DNA of 7,804 nucleotides from Planctomycetota bacterium (lineage in GTDB: Bacteria; Planctomycetota; Phycisphaerae; Phycisphaerales; SM1A02). The stretch lies in assembly GCA_022567855.1 (NCBI GenBank), contig JADFGE010000123.1:1-7804 (forward strand). The letters run 5' to 3'. The notes below the pieces were generated by a model, which ran no database searches, had not been told where the DNA came from, and saw nothing but the letters and a program-made list of their open reading frames with translations. The position numbers and the translations under genes are program-made. This document shows positions 1 to 6,315 of this stretch, piece by piece (the stretch's first letter is position 1; the number at the start of each line of letters is the position of its first letter).

Positions 1-323
1 TCGAACCCGTTCGTTTCCACGCCCGCGCCGCGCAGTTGCGCTTCGGTTGCGGCAATGAGAATCAGTCGAATCGACGGGTCGAGCCGCCGAAAGGCCTCGA
101 TTGGGTTGCCCACGCACGATTCAACGATCTCCAGCGGGGCGACGACCGCCGCCACCGGTTCAGCCGACGAGGCGATCGTCACCTCGCCGACCGCATCGAA
201 CAATGTCTCAGCGCCGATCACCTTGCGTGACAGTCCGTGTCCGAGGCGCTGTTGCTGACCGTCATCGCCGACGATCACCACTCGGCCTCGTGGGGTTCGT
301 CTGGAGGGCGGTCGCGTACTCAT
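1..323 (-). CDS. Partial protein with receiver-like N-terminus (3' end outside window)
   Basis: The frame opens with ATG at 323-321, overlapping the stop of the gene before it (ATGA), and stays open for 107 codons to the window edge. After a basic leader (STRPPSRRTPRGR) comes a beta strand followed by acidic residues (VVIVGDD). A second hydrophobic strand (AAVVAPLEIV, about residues 57-66) follows, then a helix (NPIEAFRRLDP) and a third strand (SIRLILIAA). This order resembles a response-regulator receiver fold, where DD sits after strand 1 and 'NPIEAFRRLDPSIRLILI' matches the usual 'G.E.l..lr...p.ipvI.l' pattern. The phosphoacceptor Asp expected in strand 3 appears to be Ala/Pro here, so it would be a pseudo-receiver. 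The output domain lies beyond the window; a kinase or a regulator is equally possible. The fold assignment is inference from pattern only. The ATGA overlap implies co-translation with the 175-residue protein upstream. Confidence 0.6.
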   Translation of the reverse strand, partial: MSTRPPSRRTPRGRVVIVGDDGQQQRLGHGLSRKVIGAETLFDAVGEVTIASSAEPVAAVVAPLEIVESCVGNPIEAFRRLDPSIRLILIAATEAQLRGAGVETNGF

Positions 324-847
324 TCGCCCTGTTCCTGATTGTCGTCGCCAAGCAACATCGCAATCTCATCGCGCGTCACCTGCGGATCCAACGCCTCCGG
401 TGCGCGATCTTCGTCGTCGTCGGGACGAGTCTCTGGCGGCGGGGCGACGCGCCCCAACACCTCGTCTCGATCCGCTTGGGCAATACAACGCAGCGCGCCG
501 TCTTCAAACGCCCACGCCCCCACCACCGGAACGTACCGCTTGATCGCGGCCAGCATGACGCTCAGATCCGGCCAATGGCTCGGCTCAATAACGACCAACG
601 CCACACCATCAGCGCTCGTCAGCCCCCAAGCCGTACGCGATGATTGCATCCGCTGGGCCAGGCACAGCTCCGCCATCGCCATAAGCGGTACATCCGTGAC
701 CAGCGCGTCCCAGTGGCGCTGCTCCAATTGTGATTGAAGCCGTCCGTCAACGCTCTTGGCGTTGGGCGCGAGCACCACACATCTTGTCCGACCGGCGGTC
801 GATTCCATAGTCGCAGTCCACGCCTTGCGGCCAGGCAGATGGACCAT
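320..847 (-). CDS. Hypothetical protein, 175 aa, acidic C-terminal tail
   Basis: I do not recognise this family. The frame begins at ATG 847, two codons after an in-frame stop, and ends in an ATGA overlap with the next gene. Neither ATG 847 nor the in-frame ATG at 808 has a convincing Shine-Dalgarno, so the start is uncertain; the ordered part begins near residue 22 in either case. Alternating hydrophobic strands and helices are visible: CVVLAPN (23-29), WDALVTDVPLMAMAEL (46-61), ADGVALVVIEPS (79-90) and AIKRYVPVVGAWAF (101-114). This could be a small Rossmann- or receiver-like alpha/beta domain. It is followed by a Pro/Asp/Glu-rich linker (136-153) and a terminal motif VTRDEIAMLLGDD (157-169) that looks like a short docking helix. 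It contains no signal peptide or membrane segment. It lies 53 bases downstream of murG on the same strand, so it is probably cotranscribed with it. Its coupling to a receiver-like gene suggests a signalling role, which is inference. Confidence 0.65.
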   Translation of the reverse strand: MVHLPGRKAWTATMESTAGRTRCVVLAPNAKSVDGRLQSQLEQRHWDALVTDVPLMAMAELCLAQRMQSSRTAWGLTSADGVALVVIEPSHWPDLSVMLAAIKRYVPVVGAWAFEDGALRCIAQADRDEVLGRVAPPPETRPDDDEDRAPEALDPQVTRDEIAMLLGDDNQEQGE

Positions 848-900
848 TCTAGGCTATGGAGGTCGATCCAGAGCTTGTCATACCGGGCAGAATCGATGCC

Positions 901-2007
901 TCAGGAACCCCCCGGGCCCAGGACGATCTGGGCGATTTCTTTGGCCCCGTCCGCCGGTTTATGGCTACGCAGCGCCGCCCGCATCGCATCGCGCCGAGCA
1001 ACATCCTCCATCAATGCGGCGAGTGTCGGGCCGACATCAGCGACATTCCGGGCCGCCTCGATCCGGTCGGTCTCGATAATCGCCCCGCCTAGGGCCGCCA
1101 TCGGCTCGGCGTTGCGCCGCTGGTGTAGGTCCGTGTGATATGGATACGGCATGAAGATCGTCGGCACCGCATTGGCCCAGGCCTCCGCCACCGAACTCGC
1201 CCCCGCCCGGCTCAGCGCCAGATCAGCCGCACCCCACGCCAGGCCCATGCAGTTCTGAAAGGATTCGACCACGGCCGAAACCTTCGCCTCGGCATAGGCC
1301 CGACGAACCTCATCCACCGACGAACGCCCCGCCAGGTGATACACCTGCCACTGAGCAAACGCCCCGGGTTGCCCGGCTGCGAAGTGTGGGACGAACCGAT
1401 TGATGCTCCCAGCCCCTTGTGAGGCGCCCGTGACCAACAGCGTGCGCTTGGCCGGATCAAGACCCAGACGCTCCCGACAGGTCGCCTGATCACACGACGC
1501 CACGCTATTGCGCCGGATCGGCATGCCGACGCGCTGATGCGCAAAACCACCAACGCCCCGTAGCTCGATCGCCGACAGCACTCGATCGCAGCGCCGCGCA
1601 ATCCACCGATTCGCCTTGCCCGGCGGATCGTCGAGGTTCACCAACGTGACCGTCGCGCCGCTCGCCTTGGCCGCAGCAACCACCGGCGCACTCACAAATC
1701 CTCCCAACGAAATCACGTCGAGCACATTCTCGCGTTCGATCAGCTCGCCCGCAGTTCGTTTGGTTCGGCGATAGTTGCCCAAGAAACGAAGCAACGGTAG
1801 CGGCCGGGCCGAGAACACCGACGCCGGCATCCGTTCATACGCGACACCCGCTTCGGACAGCATCGCCGCGTCGATCGCTCGCTCGGAGCACGCGAATACA
1901 CAGCGGACTGTTGGATCGAGCTCGACGAGTCGCTCCGCGATCGCTAACCCGGGGCTGATGTGCCCGCCGGACCCGCCCCCGGCAAACAACAACGTCCGCG
2001 CAGCCAC
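901..2007 (-). CDS. murG: UDP-GlcNAc:lipid I N-acetylglucosaminyltransferase MurG
   Basis: MurG adds GlcNAc from UDP-GlcNAc to lipid I on the inner face of the plasma membrane, giving lipid II. I chose the GTG at 2007, which shares its first base with the ftsW stop (TAGTG). It gives 368 residues, the usual family length, and puts the first glycine loop at the N-terminus. The open frame runs further upstream (to 2337), but that extension overlaps ftsW and does not resemble MurG. Visible motifs are GGGSGGHISPG (10-20, containing the His of GGxGGH), SLGGFVSAPV (100-109), TGASQGAGSIN (193-203), SRAGASSVAEA (266-276, nucleotide-sugar site with the conserved Glu) and PYPYHTDLHQRRNA (287-300). The fold is two Rossmann domains of the GT-B type. 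The segment normally reading HEQNaxxG instead reads VNLDDPPG (123-130), which is divergent. The protein has no transmembrane helix, as expected for a peripheral enzyme. Identification is secure; the effect of the altered motif is unknown. Confidence 0.96.
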   Translation of the reverse strand: MAARTLLFAGGGSGGHISPGLAIAERLVELDPTVRCVFACSERAIDAAMLSEAGVAYERMPASVFSARPLPLLRFLGNYRRTKRTAGELIERENVLDVISLGGFVSAPVVAAAKASGATVTLVNLDDPPGKANRWIARRCDRVLSAIELRGVGGFAHQRVGMPIRRNSVASCDQATCRERLGLDPAKRTLLVTGASQGAGSINRFVPHFAAGQPGAFAQWQVYHLAGRSSVDEVRRAYAEAKVSAVVESFQNCMGLAWGAADLALSRAGASSVAEAWANAVPTIFMPYPYHTDLHQRRNAEPMAALGGAIIETDRIEAARNVADVGPTLAALMEDVARRDAMRAALRSHKPADGAKEIAQIVLGPGGS

Positions 2008-3176
2008 TAGCCTGGACCTGCGATCGAGTGCGCTTCGGAAACCTGCGCGGCACTGGCTCGGTCCATCGAGACCAGCAAGCCGACACAAAAGGCCGTCAGC
2101 GCCCAGCCGGTGCCGCCTGACGACAACAGCGGCAATGCGATCCCCTTCGTCGGGGCCAGGCCTGTCACCACCGCCATGTTGATCAGCGCTTGCAGACCGA
2201 TCGTCGCCAGAATCCCCAAACCCAGCAGGCGCGAGAACGAGTCCGGCGCCCGCCGAATGATCGCCAGGCCACACAGCAACAACCCCGCATAGAGGCAGAC
2301 CACGACGACGGCCCCGATCAATCCCAGCTCTTCGCAAATGATGGCGAAGATGAAGTCGGTCGTGTCCTCCGGCAAGTAGCCGAACTTCTGCACACCGTTG
2401 CCGAGCCCTCGCCCGGCCAAGCCGCCGCCCGCCACCGCCGCCATCGATTGAATCATGTGGTAGCCGATGCCTTGGGCGTCCTGATAAGGATCGAGAAACG
2501 CGCGGAGCCGATCCAGGCGATACGGGCTACTCAGCAGCGCCGCCCCCACCGCGACCGCCGCCGGTGGCGCGAGCAGAGCCGTGTGCCACAACTTTGCTCC
2601 GCCCGCCAACAGCACGATCACCGCGACCATTCCGATCAATACCGCCGTGCCAAGGTCTTCCGTGGCAATGAGCGCGCAGATGACGCCCACCAACACCATC
2701 GGCGGCGCGAACCCGCGCCACAGACTTCCCATCGCCCCGGCTCGTCTGGCCGCATACCACGCCAGCACAATAATCAACCCCCATTTCGCGACCTCGCTGG
2801 GCTGAAAGCCGATCGGCCCCAGACTGATCCACCGCCGCGCGCCGTTGACCTCGCGACCGATGCCCGGCACATGCACCGCCACCAGCAGCACCAACGACCC
2901 GAGAATGATCCATGGCACGGGCGAGGCGAGCCCGCGAGCCGTGTACAACCGCTGCACGGGGATGCGCGACCCGATCAACAGCATCCCCACCGCCACCATG
3001 GCCAGCACCGTCGGCCGACCCAGCAGCACCTGCTTCAAGTCGATCCCCCGCGGTGGATCGATCGTCAACCCCGCTGAGTTCACCATCACCACGCCCAGCG
3101 TCAGCAGCGCAAAAACGATCAGCATCAACCCATGTCCCGGCCGCATCATCCTCGGCATATCGGCCGCAGCGGCCAT
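2007..3176 (-). CDS. ftsW: FtsW/RodA-family lipid II glycosyltransferase (SEDS protein)
   Basis: SEDS proteins polymerise lipid II glycan strands in the membrane together with a class B penicillin-binding protein; FtsW serves division and RodA elongation. The 389-residue product is strongly hydrophobic with about ten predicted membrane segments, starting near residues 16-34. Family signatures are in order: NGARRWISLGPIGFQPSE (111-128), EDLGTAVL (173-180), LDPYQDAQGIGYHMIQS (228-244), GLGNGVQKFGYLPE (257-270) and TDFIFAIICEELG (273-285). The last includes D274, matching the catalytic Asp of the 'TDFIFA' motif. GLAPTKGIALPLLSSGGTG (339-357) lies near the C-terminus; many relatives have SYGGSS there. 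The start at 3176 follows GAGGAG with a short two-base gap, while the next ATG (codon 7) has no site at a suitable distance. The direct join to murG favours the FtsW assignment over RodA, because ftsW-murG is a classic dcw order, but sequence alone does not fully separate them. Confidence 0.93.
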   Translation of the reverse strand: MAAAADMPRMMRPGHGLMLIVFALLTLGVVMVNSAGLTIDPPRGIDLKQVLLGRPTVLAMVAVGMLLIGSRIPVQRLYTARGLASPVPWIILGSLVLLVAVHVPGIGREVNGARRWISLGPIGFQPSEVAKWGLIIVLAWYAARRAGAMGSLWRGFAPPMVLVGVICALIATEDLGTAVLIGMVAVIVLLAGGAKLWHTALLAPPAAVAVGAALLSSPYRLDRLRAFLDPYQDAQGIGYHMIQSMAAVAGGGLAGRGLGNGVQKFGYLPEDTTDFIFAIICEELGLIGAVVVVCLYAGLLLCGLAIIRRAPDSFSRLLGLGILATIGLQALINMAVVTGLAPTKGIALPLLSSGGTGWALTAFCVGLLVSMDRASAAQVSEAHSIAGPG

Positions 3177-3178
3177 CG

Positions 3179-3184
3179 CTCCTC
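3179..3184 (-). promoter_or_regulatory. Ribosome-binding site of ftsW
   Basis: GAGGAG on the minus strand ends two bases before ATG 3176. The gap is shorter than ideal, but the next in-frame ATG lies 18 bases further in without its own site, so this supports the first ATG as start. Confidence 0.6.
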
Positions 3185-3355
3185 AGATTTGCCTCGTCTG
3201 TAGCCGCGAACGTACAGACGCACCGGAATCGAGCGTGCAGGGACTTAACTGAAACGCCAGAACGTCTCGGCACGCCACGGAGGGTTCGCGCGCACAGAAC
3301 TGACCTCGTTGACCGTTGATTATCCAAACGACTTACTAGGGGAACACGCAGAAAA

Positions 3356-3395
3356 TGAAACCGCAGATGCACACGGATGAACACAGATCAACGCA
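3356..3395. repeat. Short-period repeat, about four 10-base units
   Basis: Three consecutive decamers, gatgcacacg, gatgaacaca and gatcaacgca, occupy 3366-3395, preceded by a more degenerate unit tgaaaccgca (3356-3365). The pattern 'cacggatgaacacagat' is one I recall as a dispersed intergenic repeat in many environmental bacterial genomes, where it is often mistranslated as a short protein. That recollection could not be checked here. An 8-base inverted pair (3340-3347 and 3411-3418) lies on either side. Confidence 0.6.
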
Positions 3396-3477
3396 GGGCG
3401 GAACGAAGATGTGTTCCCGTGTAGCGGGTGACGGGCCCCCGGAACCGCCCTTGCACCTCAGGACGTAAGGGCGCCCG

Positions 3478-3519
3478 GAAACGACCCCCGACACCCGAAA
3501 ACGACTCCCGACCCCTTTT
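3478..3519. repeat. Tandem 19-base near-repeat carrying the gactcccgacccc motif
   Basis: Two adjacent units, gaaacgacccccgacaccc (3478-3496) and gaaaacgactcccgacccc (3497-3515), are near copies. The second continues into tttt (to 3519). The 17 bases at 3503-3519 are identical to 7063-7079, and to the reverse complement of 6996-7012, in the inverted-repeat element upstream of the pseudopilin operon. This is a solitary half-element next to a decayed copy rather than a full palindrome. Confidence 0.75.
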
Positions 3520-3563
3520 ATGGGAACTGGGGGTGATACACAAGGTATTGTCGCGGGGGGTTG

Positions 3564-4079
3564 TCATTCGGACTGGGTGATCGTCCCTGTCGTGGGCGCG
3601 ATCTGCAGGTCGATGAAGCGCGTGCCGAGGCTGAGCCGGATCACCGGGCGGGCGGAGATGTCGGCGACCCCGCCTTGGGCATCGAAGGCCAACGTGTTGT
3701 TGCTCACCTCGGTGAGGCGCAGCGAGACGCCCACCGCACTGCGGGCTCGGTCCTGGCCGAACACGATCAGATATGGCCGGCCGTTGTCGGGACGCGGGAT
3801 CGGCGTGTCGATGTCACGCGCATAGGCCAGCCAGTAATGTTCATTCTCTGGATCGAACTGCACGACGACGGGGTCCGCCGGGTGCGAGATGGTCATCACC
3901 TGGGCCAGCTCGATATCCGAAGTAAGGATGCTGGCCGCGGCCACGAGGCGCAGCTGCGTGTCGTCGCTGAGCTTCGGCAACACCAACGCCCCGGCCACGA
4001 TGATGATCGTGATCGTCATCATCAGTTCCATAAGCGTGAAGCCGCGACGGGCCGTGTTGGATCGTGACGAATCAATCAT
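3564..4079 (-). CDS. Minor pseudopilin, GspH/FimT-like
   Basis: This 171-residue protein has a canonical class-III prepilin leader. A short basic leader ends in ARRG (10-13) and is followed by FTLMELMMTITIIIVAGALVL, with cleavage expected after G13, methylatable F14 as the first mature residue and Glu at mature position 5 (E18). The hydrophobic helix anchors the subunit in the membrane before assembly and packs it in the fibre afterwards. The remaining ~130 residues are a soluble beta-rich head, including VVVQFDPENEHYWLAYARD, which is typical in size and style for GspH/FimT. I chose ATG 4079, which overlaps the previous stop as ATGA. An in-frame GTG at 4112 would add 11 residues but lies deep inside the upstream gene. 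It is the last gene of the operon. The exact subunit (GspH against FimU/FimT) cannot be settled by eye. Confidence 0.88.
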   Translation of the reverse strand: MIDSSRSNTARRGFTLMELMMTITIIIVAGALVLPKLSDDTQLRLVAAASILTSDIELAQVMTISHPADPVVVQFDPENEHYWLAYARDIDTPIPRPDNGRPYLIVFGQDRARSAVGVSLRLTEVSNNTLAFDAQGGVADISARPVIRLSLGTRFIDLQIAPTTGTITQSE

Positions 4080-5677
4080 TGGATCAGTGCCGTGGAGGCC
4101 TTCTCCTCCCACGCTTTCACATCAGTGCCAAAGGAAATGATCTCGTACTCGACCGGCACCGGGCGCGGCGTGGGATCGCCCGGCAGCGGCTCCACGTTCG
4201 TGGTTACTGTTGACGTGGTTGAAATAACCATCTCGCCTTCGGATTCGACGTCCGTCCCGATCGCGTCGGCGAAGCTCTGTAAATCGCTGTCGTTCAGCGA
4301 CAACAGCAAGTCCAGTTCGCTGATAAGCGTTCCGTCCGCATCGTAGAGTTCGCTGTCGGTCGTGGTGTACCCGTTCCTCGAATCGAGCGAGTGGTCATAG
4401 AACAACGCGCCCTGGTGTTTGATCCTCAATTCGCCGGCGGCCACGCGCCCGTACACAGCCGAGTCATCGGCGATCTCCATTGCGTATCCCGGCGCATAGA
4501 TGCTTGCCTTGACGACCGAGTTGTTTCTCAGCAACCAATCGTTCTGGTAGGGCGGCAGGCTGTAGATCTGGACGCGGTCGGGATCCATATACGCGGCGTT
4601 GCCGGAGTTGTCTCGCGTGTTATCGACGCGCTCGTCCCCGATATAGCTGTCCCGCAGCTCCATGGCGCCGCGCACGTACATATCCAGCGTCGAGCCCGGC
4701 ATGAGTTCGATCGCCGAGTTGTCCATGATGAGGTCGCCGAAGATCACCAACGTGACGTTCCCATCGATTTTGAGCATGGTTCCCACGAGCAGTCTGCGAT
4801 CATCGTCGGTGACGAGTGTGATGTCGCCTTGGAGCGTCACGTGGGAGTTCTCGTCAATCACCCGGTCCCATCGTCCGTCCGTGTTGTAGGTGATCGTTTC
4901 GCCGACCGAATCGACCATCAGATTCGGACTTGGGTCCTCGGGCTCCGTCACGCCGGGGTCGGGCGCGGCGGGCATGGGGATCGCGCCGGGCAATGCAACC
5001 TGATCGACGGATGAGCCGCTGGTGTCGGTGATCAGCGCACTGGAGGCGTCGGGATCGTGATACACCGTGGTGTCGATCACCGCGACATTCCCAAGCAGGT
5101 CGATGCTGGACGGATCGACGGCTTGCGTCCCCACGGCGATTCGCAGCCCAAGATCAGCCAGTGGCGCCATCGGCCACCGCGTCAAGATGGCGTCGCCTGA
5201 CAGCTCCAGGTCCTGACCGGTGAAGATGGCAAACTCGCTGAGATCTACGCTAACGGCAGAGTTGTAGTCAAGCGGAACGTAGGCCATAGCGGTGGCGACC
5301 TGCGCCACGCCCTCCACGGTCGCCGTGCTCGTGAGCTGGATGTACTCGGACTCGGCCGTCGGCGGCTGGCCCGTGGCCAGGTCGATGATGTCCAGGTCAA
5401 TCAGCGCCGCGGCGATCTGGTAGTCATCCAGGAGCTTGCCGTCAGTGTGGGCTGTGCGCCAGTCGGTCTCGGTTTGGAAGATCGCAATGCCCAGCTCCAA
5501 TCCAGTGGTGGCGGACCAGCGGGCGGCGCCGGCGGACACGATGTTCTGCCCGATGGCGGCGGAGTTGTCCCGGCTGGCGAGATACGCCGTGGCCATGATC
5601 GTCGCCATCATCAAGCTGACAATCACCAGCAGCATGGCGACGCCTCGCCTTCCCGGGTTGTGATCGTGGCGAATCAT
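4076..5677 (-). CDS. GspK/PilX-like minor pseudopilin with large beta-rich C-terminal domain
   Basis: The product has 533 residues from ATG 5677, which lies seven bases after AAGGAG. The open frame extends to 5761 but without a comparable site and inside the previous gene. The N-terminus, RRGVAMLLVIVSLMMATIMA (10-29), has a cleavable-looking Gly-12 and a hydrophobic helix but no Glu at mature position 5. Lack of this Glu is a GspK trait. After a helical ARWSATTGLELGIAIFQTETDW region come beta-rich segments and a Pro/Asp linker (about 232-253). A repetitive stretch follows (about 277-342), with short strands alternating with turns (VTLVIFGDLIMDNSAIEL, STLDMYVRGAMELRDSYIG), resuming at about 393-431 (MEIADDSAVYGRVAAGELRI). 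This resembles the DUF7305-type solenoid I recall from PilX-like proteins of planctomycetes; the family name is from memory. It probably caps the pseudopilus tip. It is rich in Asp and Thr, suggesting an exported, perhaps ion-binding, surface. Confidence 0.85.
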   Translation of the reverse strand: MIRHDHNPGRRGVAMLLVIVSLMMATIMATAYLASRDNSAAIGQNIVSAGAARWSATTGLELGIAIFQTETDWRTAHTDGKLLDDYQIAAALIDLDIIDLATGQPPTAESEYIQLTSTATVEGVAQVATAMAYVPLDYNSAVSVDLSEFAIFTGQDLELSGDAILTRWPMAPLADLGLRIAVGTQAVDPSSIDLLGNVAVIDTTVYHDPDASSALITDTSGSSVDQVALPGAIPMPAAPDPGVTEPEDPSPNLMVDSVGETITYNTDGRWDRVIDENSHVTLQGDITLVTDDDRRLLVGTMLKIDGNVTLVIFGDLIMDNSAIELMPGSTLDMYVRGAMELRDSYIGDERVDNTRDNSGNAAYMDPDRVQIYSLPPYQNDWLLRNNSVVKASIYAPGYAMEIADDSAVYGRVAAGELRIKHQGALFYDHSLDSRNGYTTTDSELYDADGTLISELDLLLSLNDSDLQSFADAIGTDVESEGEMVISTTSTVTTNVEPLPGDPTPRPVPVEYEIISFGTDVKAWEEKASTALIQ

Positions 5678-5684
5678 CAGACAA

Positions 5685-5690
5685 CTCCTT
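5685..5690 (-). promoter_or_regulatory. Ribosome-binding site deciding the GspK-like start
   Basis: AAGGAG on the minus strand is separated by seven bases from ATG 5677. Its first two bases are the last two of the TAA stop of the upstream GspJ-like gene, so termination and re-initiation occur at almost the same place. This fixes the start at 5677 rather than 5761. Confidence 0.85.
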
Positions 5691-6315
5691 AGTTCACCGG
5701 CGGACGGTGCAAACGAACCGTGGCCGAGACCTGTGTCGAGAGCGACCCGTTGGAAGTCCAAAAGTTCAATTCGTATTCGACCTGTCGGCTATCAAGGGCG
5801 TTGTCAGCGTCGGTTCGGACGGTCACGCCTTCCAGCCCGTCAACCAAGCACAAGGTGGAGATCCACCCGTTGCTCTGATACGCATCGAGCACCATCTTCC
5901 AATTTGCGTCCGCGGCATACTGTCGATCCGCCAGGTCCTTCGCCGTCTGCTGCCAAGTGTCGGGAAAGTCCACGAAGTACACGTCGATCGTGCCCTCGAT
6001 CGCATCGAACTTCAGCCATCGGATTTCAGTCGCGTGGACGGTGCCGCTTTCACGGGCATCCTCCAGCCACAGCACAAGGTCCGAGTCGGTGGCGTCGAGC
6101 AATGACCGAGACGGCGCGATGTAGGCGGCCAACCTCGTCTGGGCCGCATTAGCGCGGATCATTAGCGATCGATTGTCGCGGCGCGTGCTCACCCCCGTGA
6201 TGACGGCGCTCATCATGCCCGAGATCGCCGTCGCCACCATCGCCGTGATGGACAGCGCCAGCATCAGCTCCAGGAGTGTCAGCGCCCGGCGAGTTGGAGG
6301 CTTCGTCGGTGTCAT
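5689..6315 (-). CDS. Minor pseudopilin, GspJ-like
   Basis: The 208-residue product begins at ATG 6315, overlapping the previous stop as ATGA. Its leader MTPTKPPTRRA is followed by LTLLELMLALSITAMVATAIS, so cleavage would be after Ala-11, with Leu as first mature residue and Glu at mature position 5 (E16). Both Ala at -1 and Leu at +1 depart from the common G|F. The rest is a soluble domain with a helical region just after the membrane segment (STRRDNRSLMIRANAAQTRLAAYI), then beta strands such as EIRWLKFDAIEGTIDVYFVDF and a C-terminal QVEYELNFWTSNGSLSTQVSATVRLH. Length, position between the I-like and K-like genes, and the 'LLELMLAL' helix fit GspJ/PilW. GspJ is a tip-complex subunit that contacts GspI and GspK in type II secretion; this role is taken from the family. 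Confidence 0.86.
   Translation of the reverse strand: MTPTKPPTRRALTLLELMLALSITAMVATAISGMMSAVITGVSTRRDNRSLMIRANAAQTRLAAYIAPSRSLLDATDSDLVLWLEDARESGTVHATEIRWLKFDAIEGTIDVYFVDFPDTWQQTAKDLADRQYAADANWKMVLDAYQSNGWISTLCLVDGLEGVTVRTDADNALDSRQVEYELNFWTSNGSLSTQVSATVRLHRPPVN

Larger units (their letters stand above)
3177..3563. other. Intergenic stretch with dispersed repeats
   Basis: These 387 bases lie between the end of the pseudopilin operon and the start of ftsW, both on the minus strand. I see no credible gene. The stretch holds a 10-base-period repeat (3356-3395), a tandem pair of about 19 bases (3478-3515), an 8-base inverted pair GGGAACAC (3340-3347) and GTGTTCCC (3411-3418) flanking the first repeat, and a 7-base stem CGCCCTT/AAGGGCG (3446-3452 and 3467-3473) with a 14-base loop. 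It must also contain the ftsW promoter unless ftsW is read from the pseudopilin operon. A GATAAT on the minus strand (3318-3323) resembles a -10 box, but no good -35 box stands at the right distance. No T-tailed terminator was found for the pseudopilin operon. Confidence 0.6.

Noticed and set aside
101..643. Plus-strand open frame of about 180 codons, and further plus-strand frames at 734-1138, 2190-3077 and 4391-5014
   Set aside because: They lie antisense to murG, ftsW, pseudopilin or linked genes. Their translations are rich in Arg, His and Pro with no domain, which is typical of shadow frames in GC-rich DNA.
3309..3339. TTGACC ... TACTAG as a plus-strand promoter
   Set aside because: The spacer is 19 bases, the -10 match is poor, and no plus-strand gene follows.
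2527..3384. Long minus-strand frame beginning in the decamer repeat (MFIRVHLRF...)
   Set aside because: It overlaps ftsW in another frame. The start is translated repeat, a common source of false proteins.
3446..3473. CGCCCTT/AAGGGCG stem as terminator of the pseudopilin operon
   Set aside because: The stem is only seven bases with a 14-base loop, lacks a T-run on either strand, and lies about 90 bases beyond the last stop.
3356..3519. CRISPR array
   Set aside because: Units are 10-19 bases and directly adjacent, with no spacers and no cas genes.
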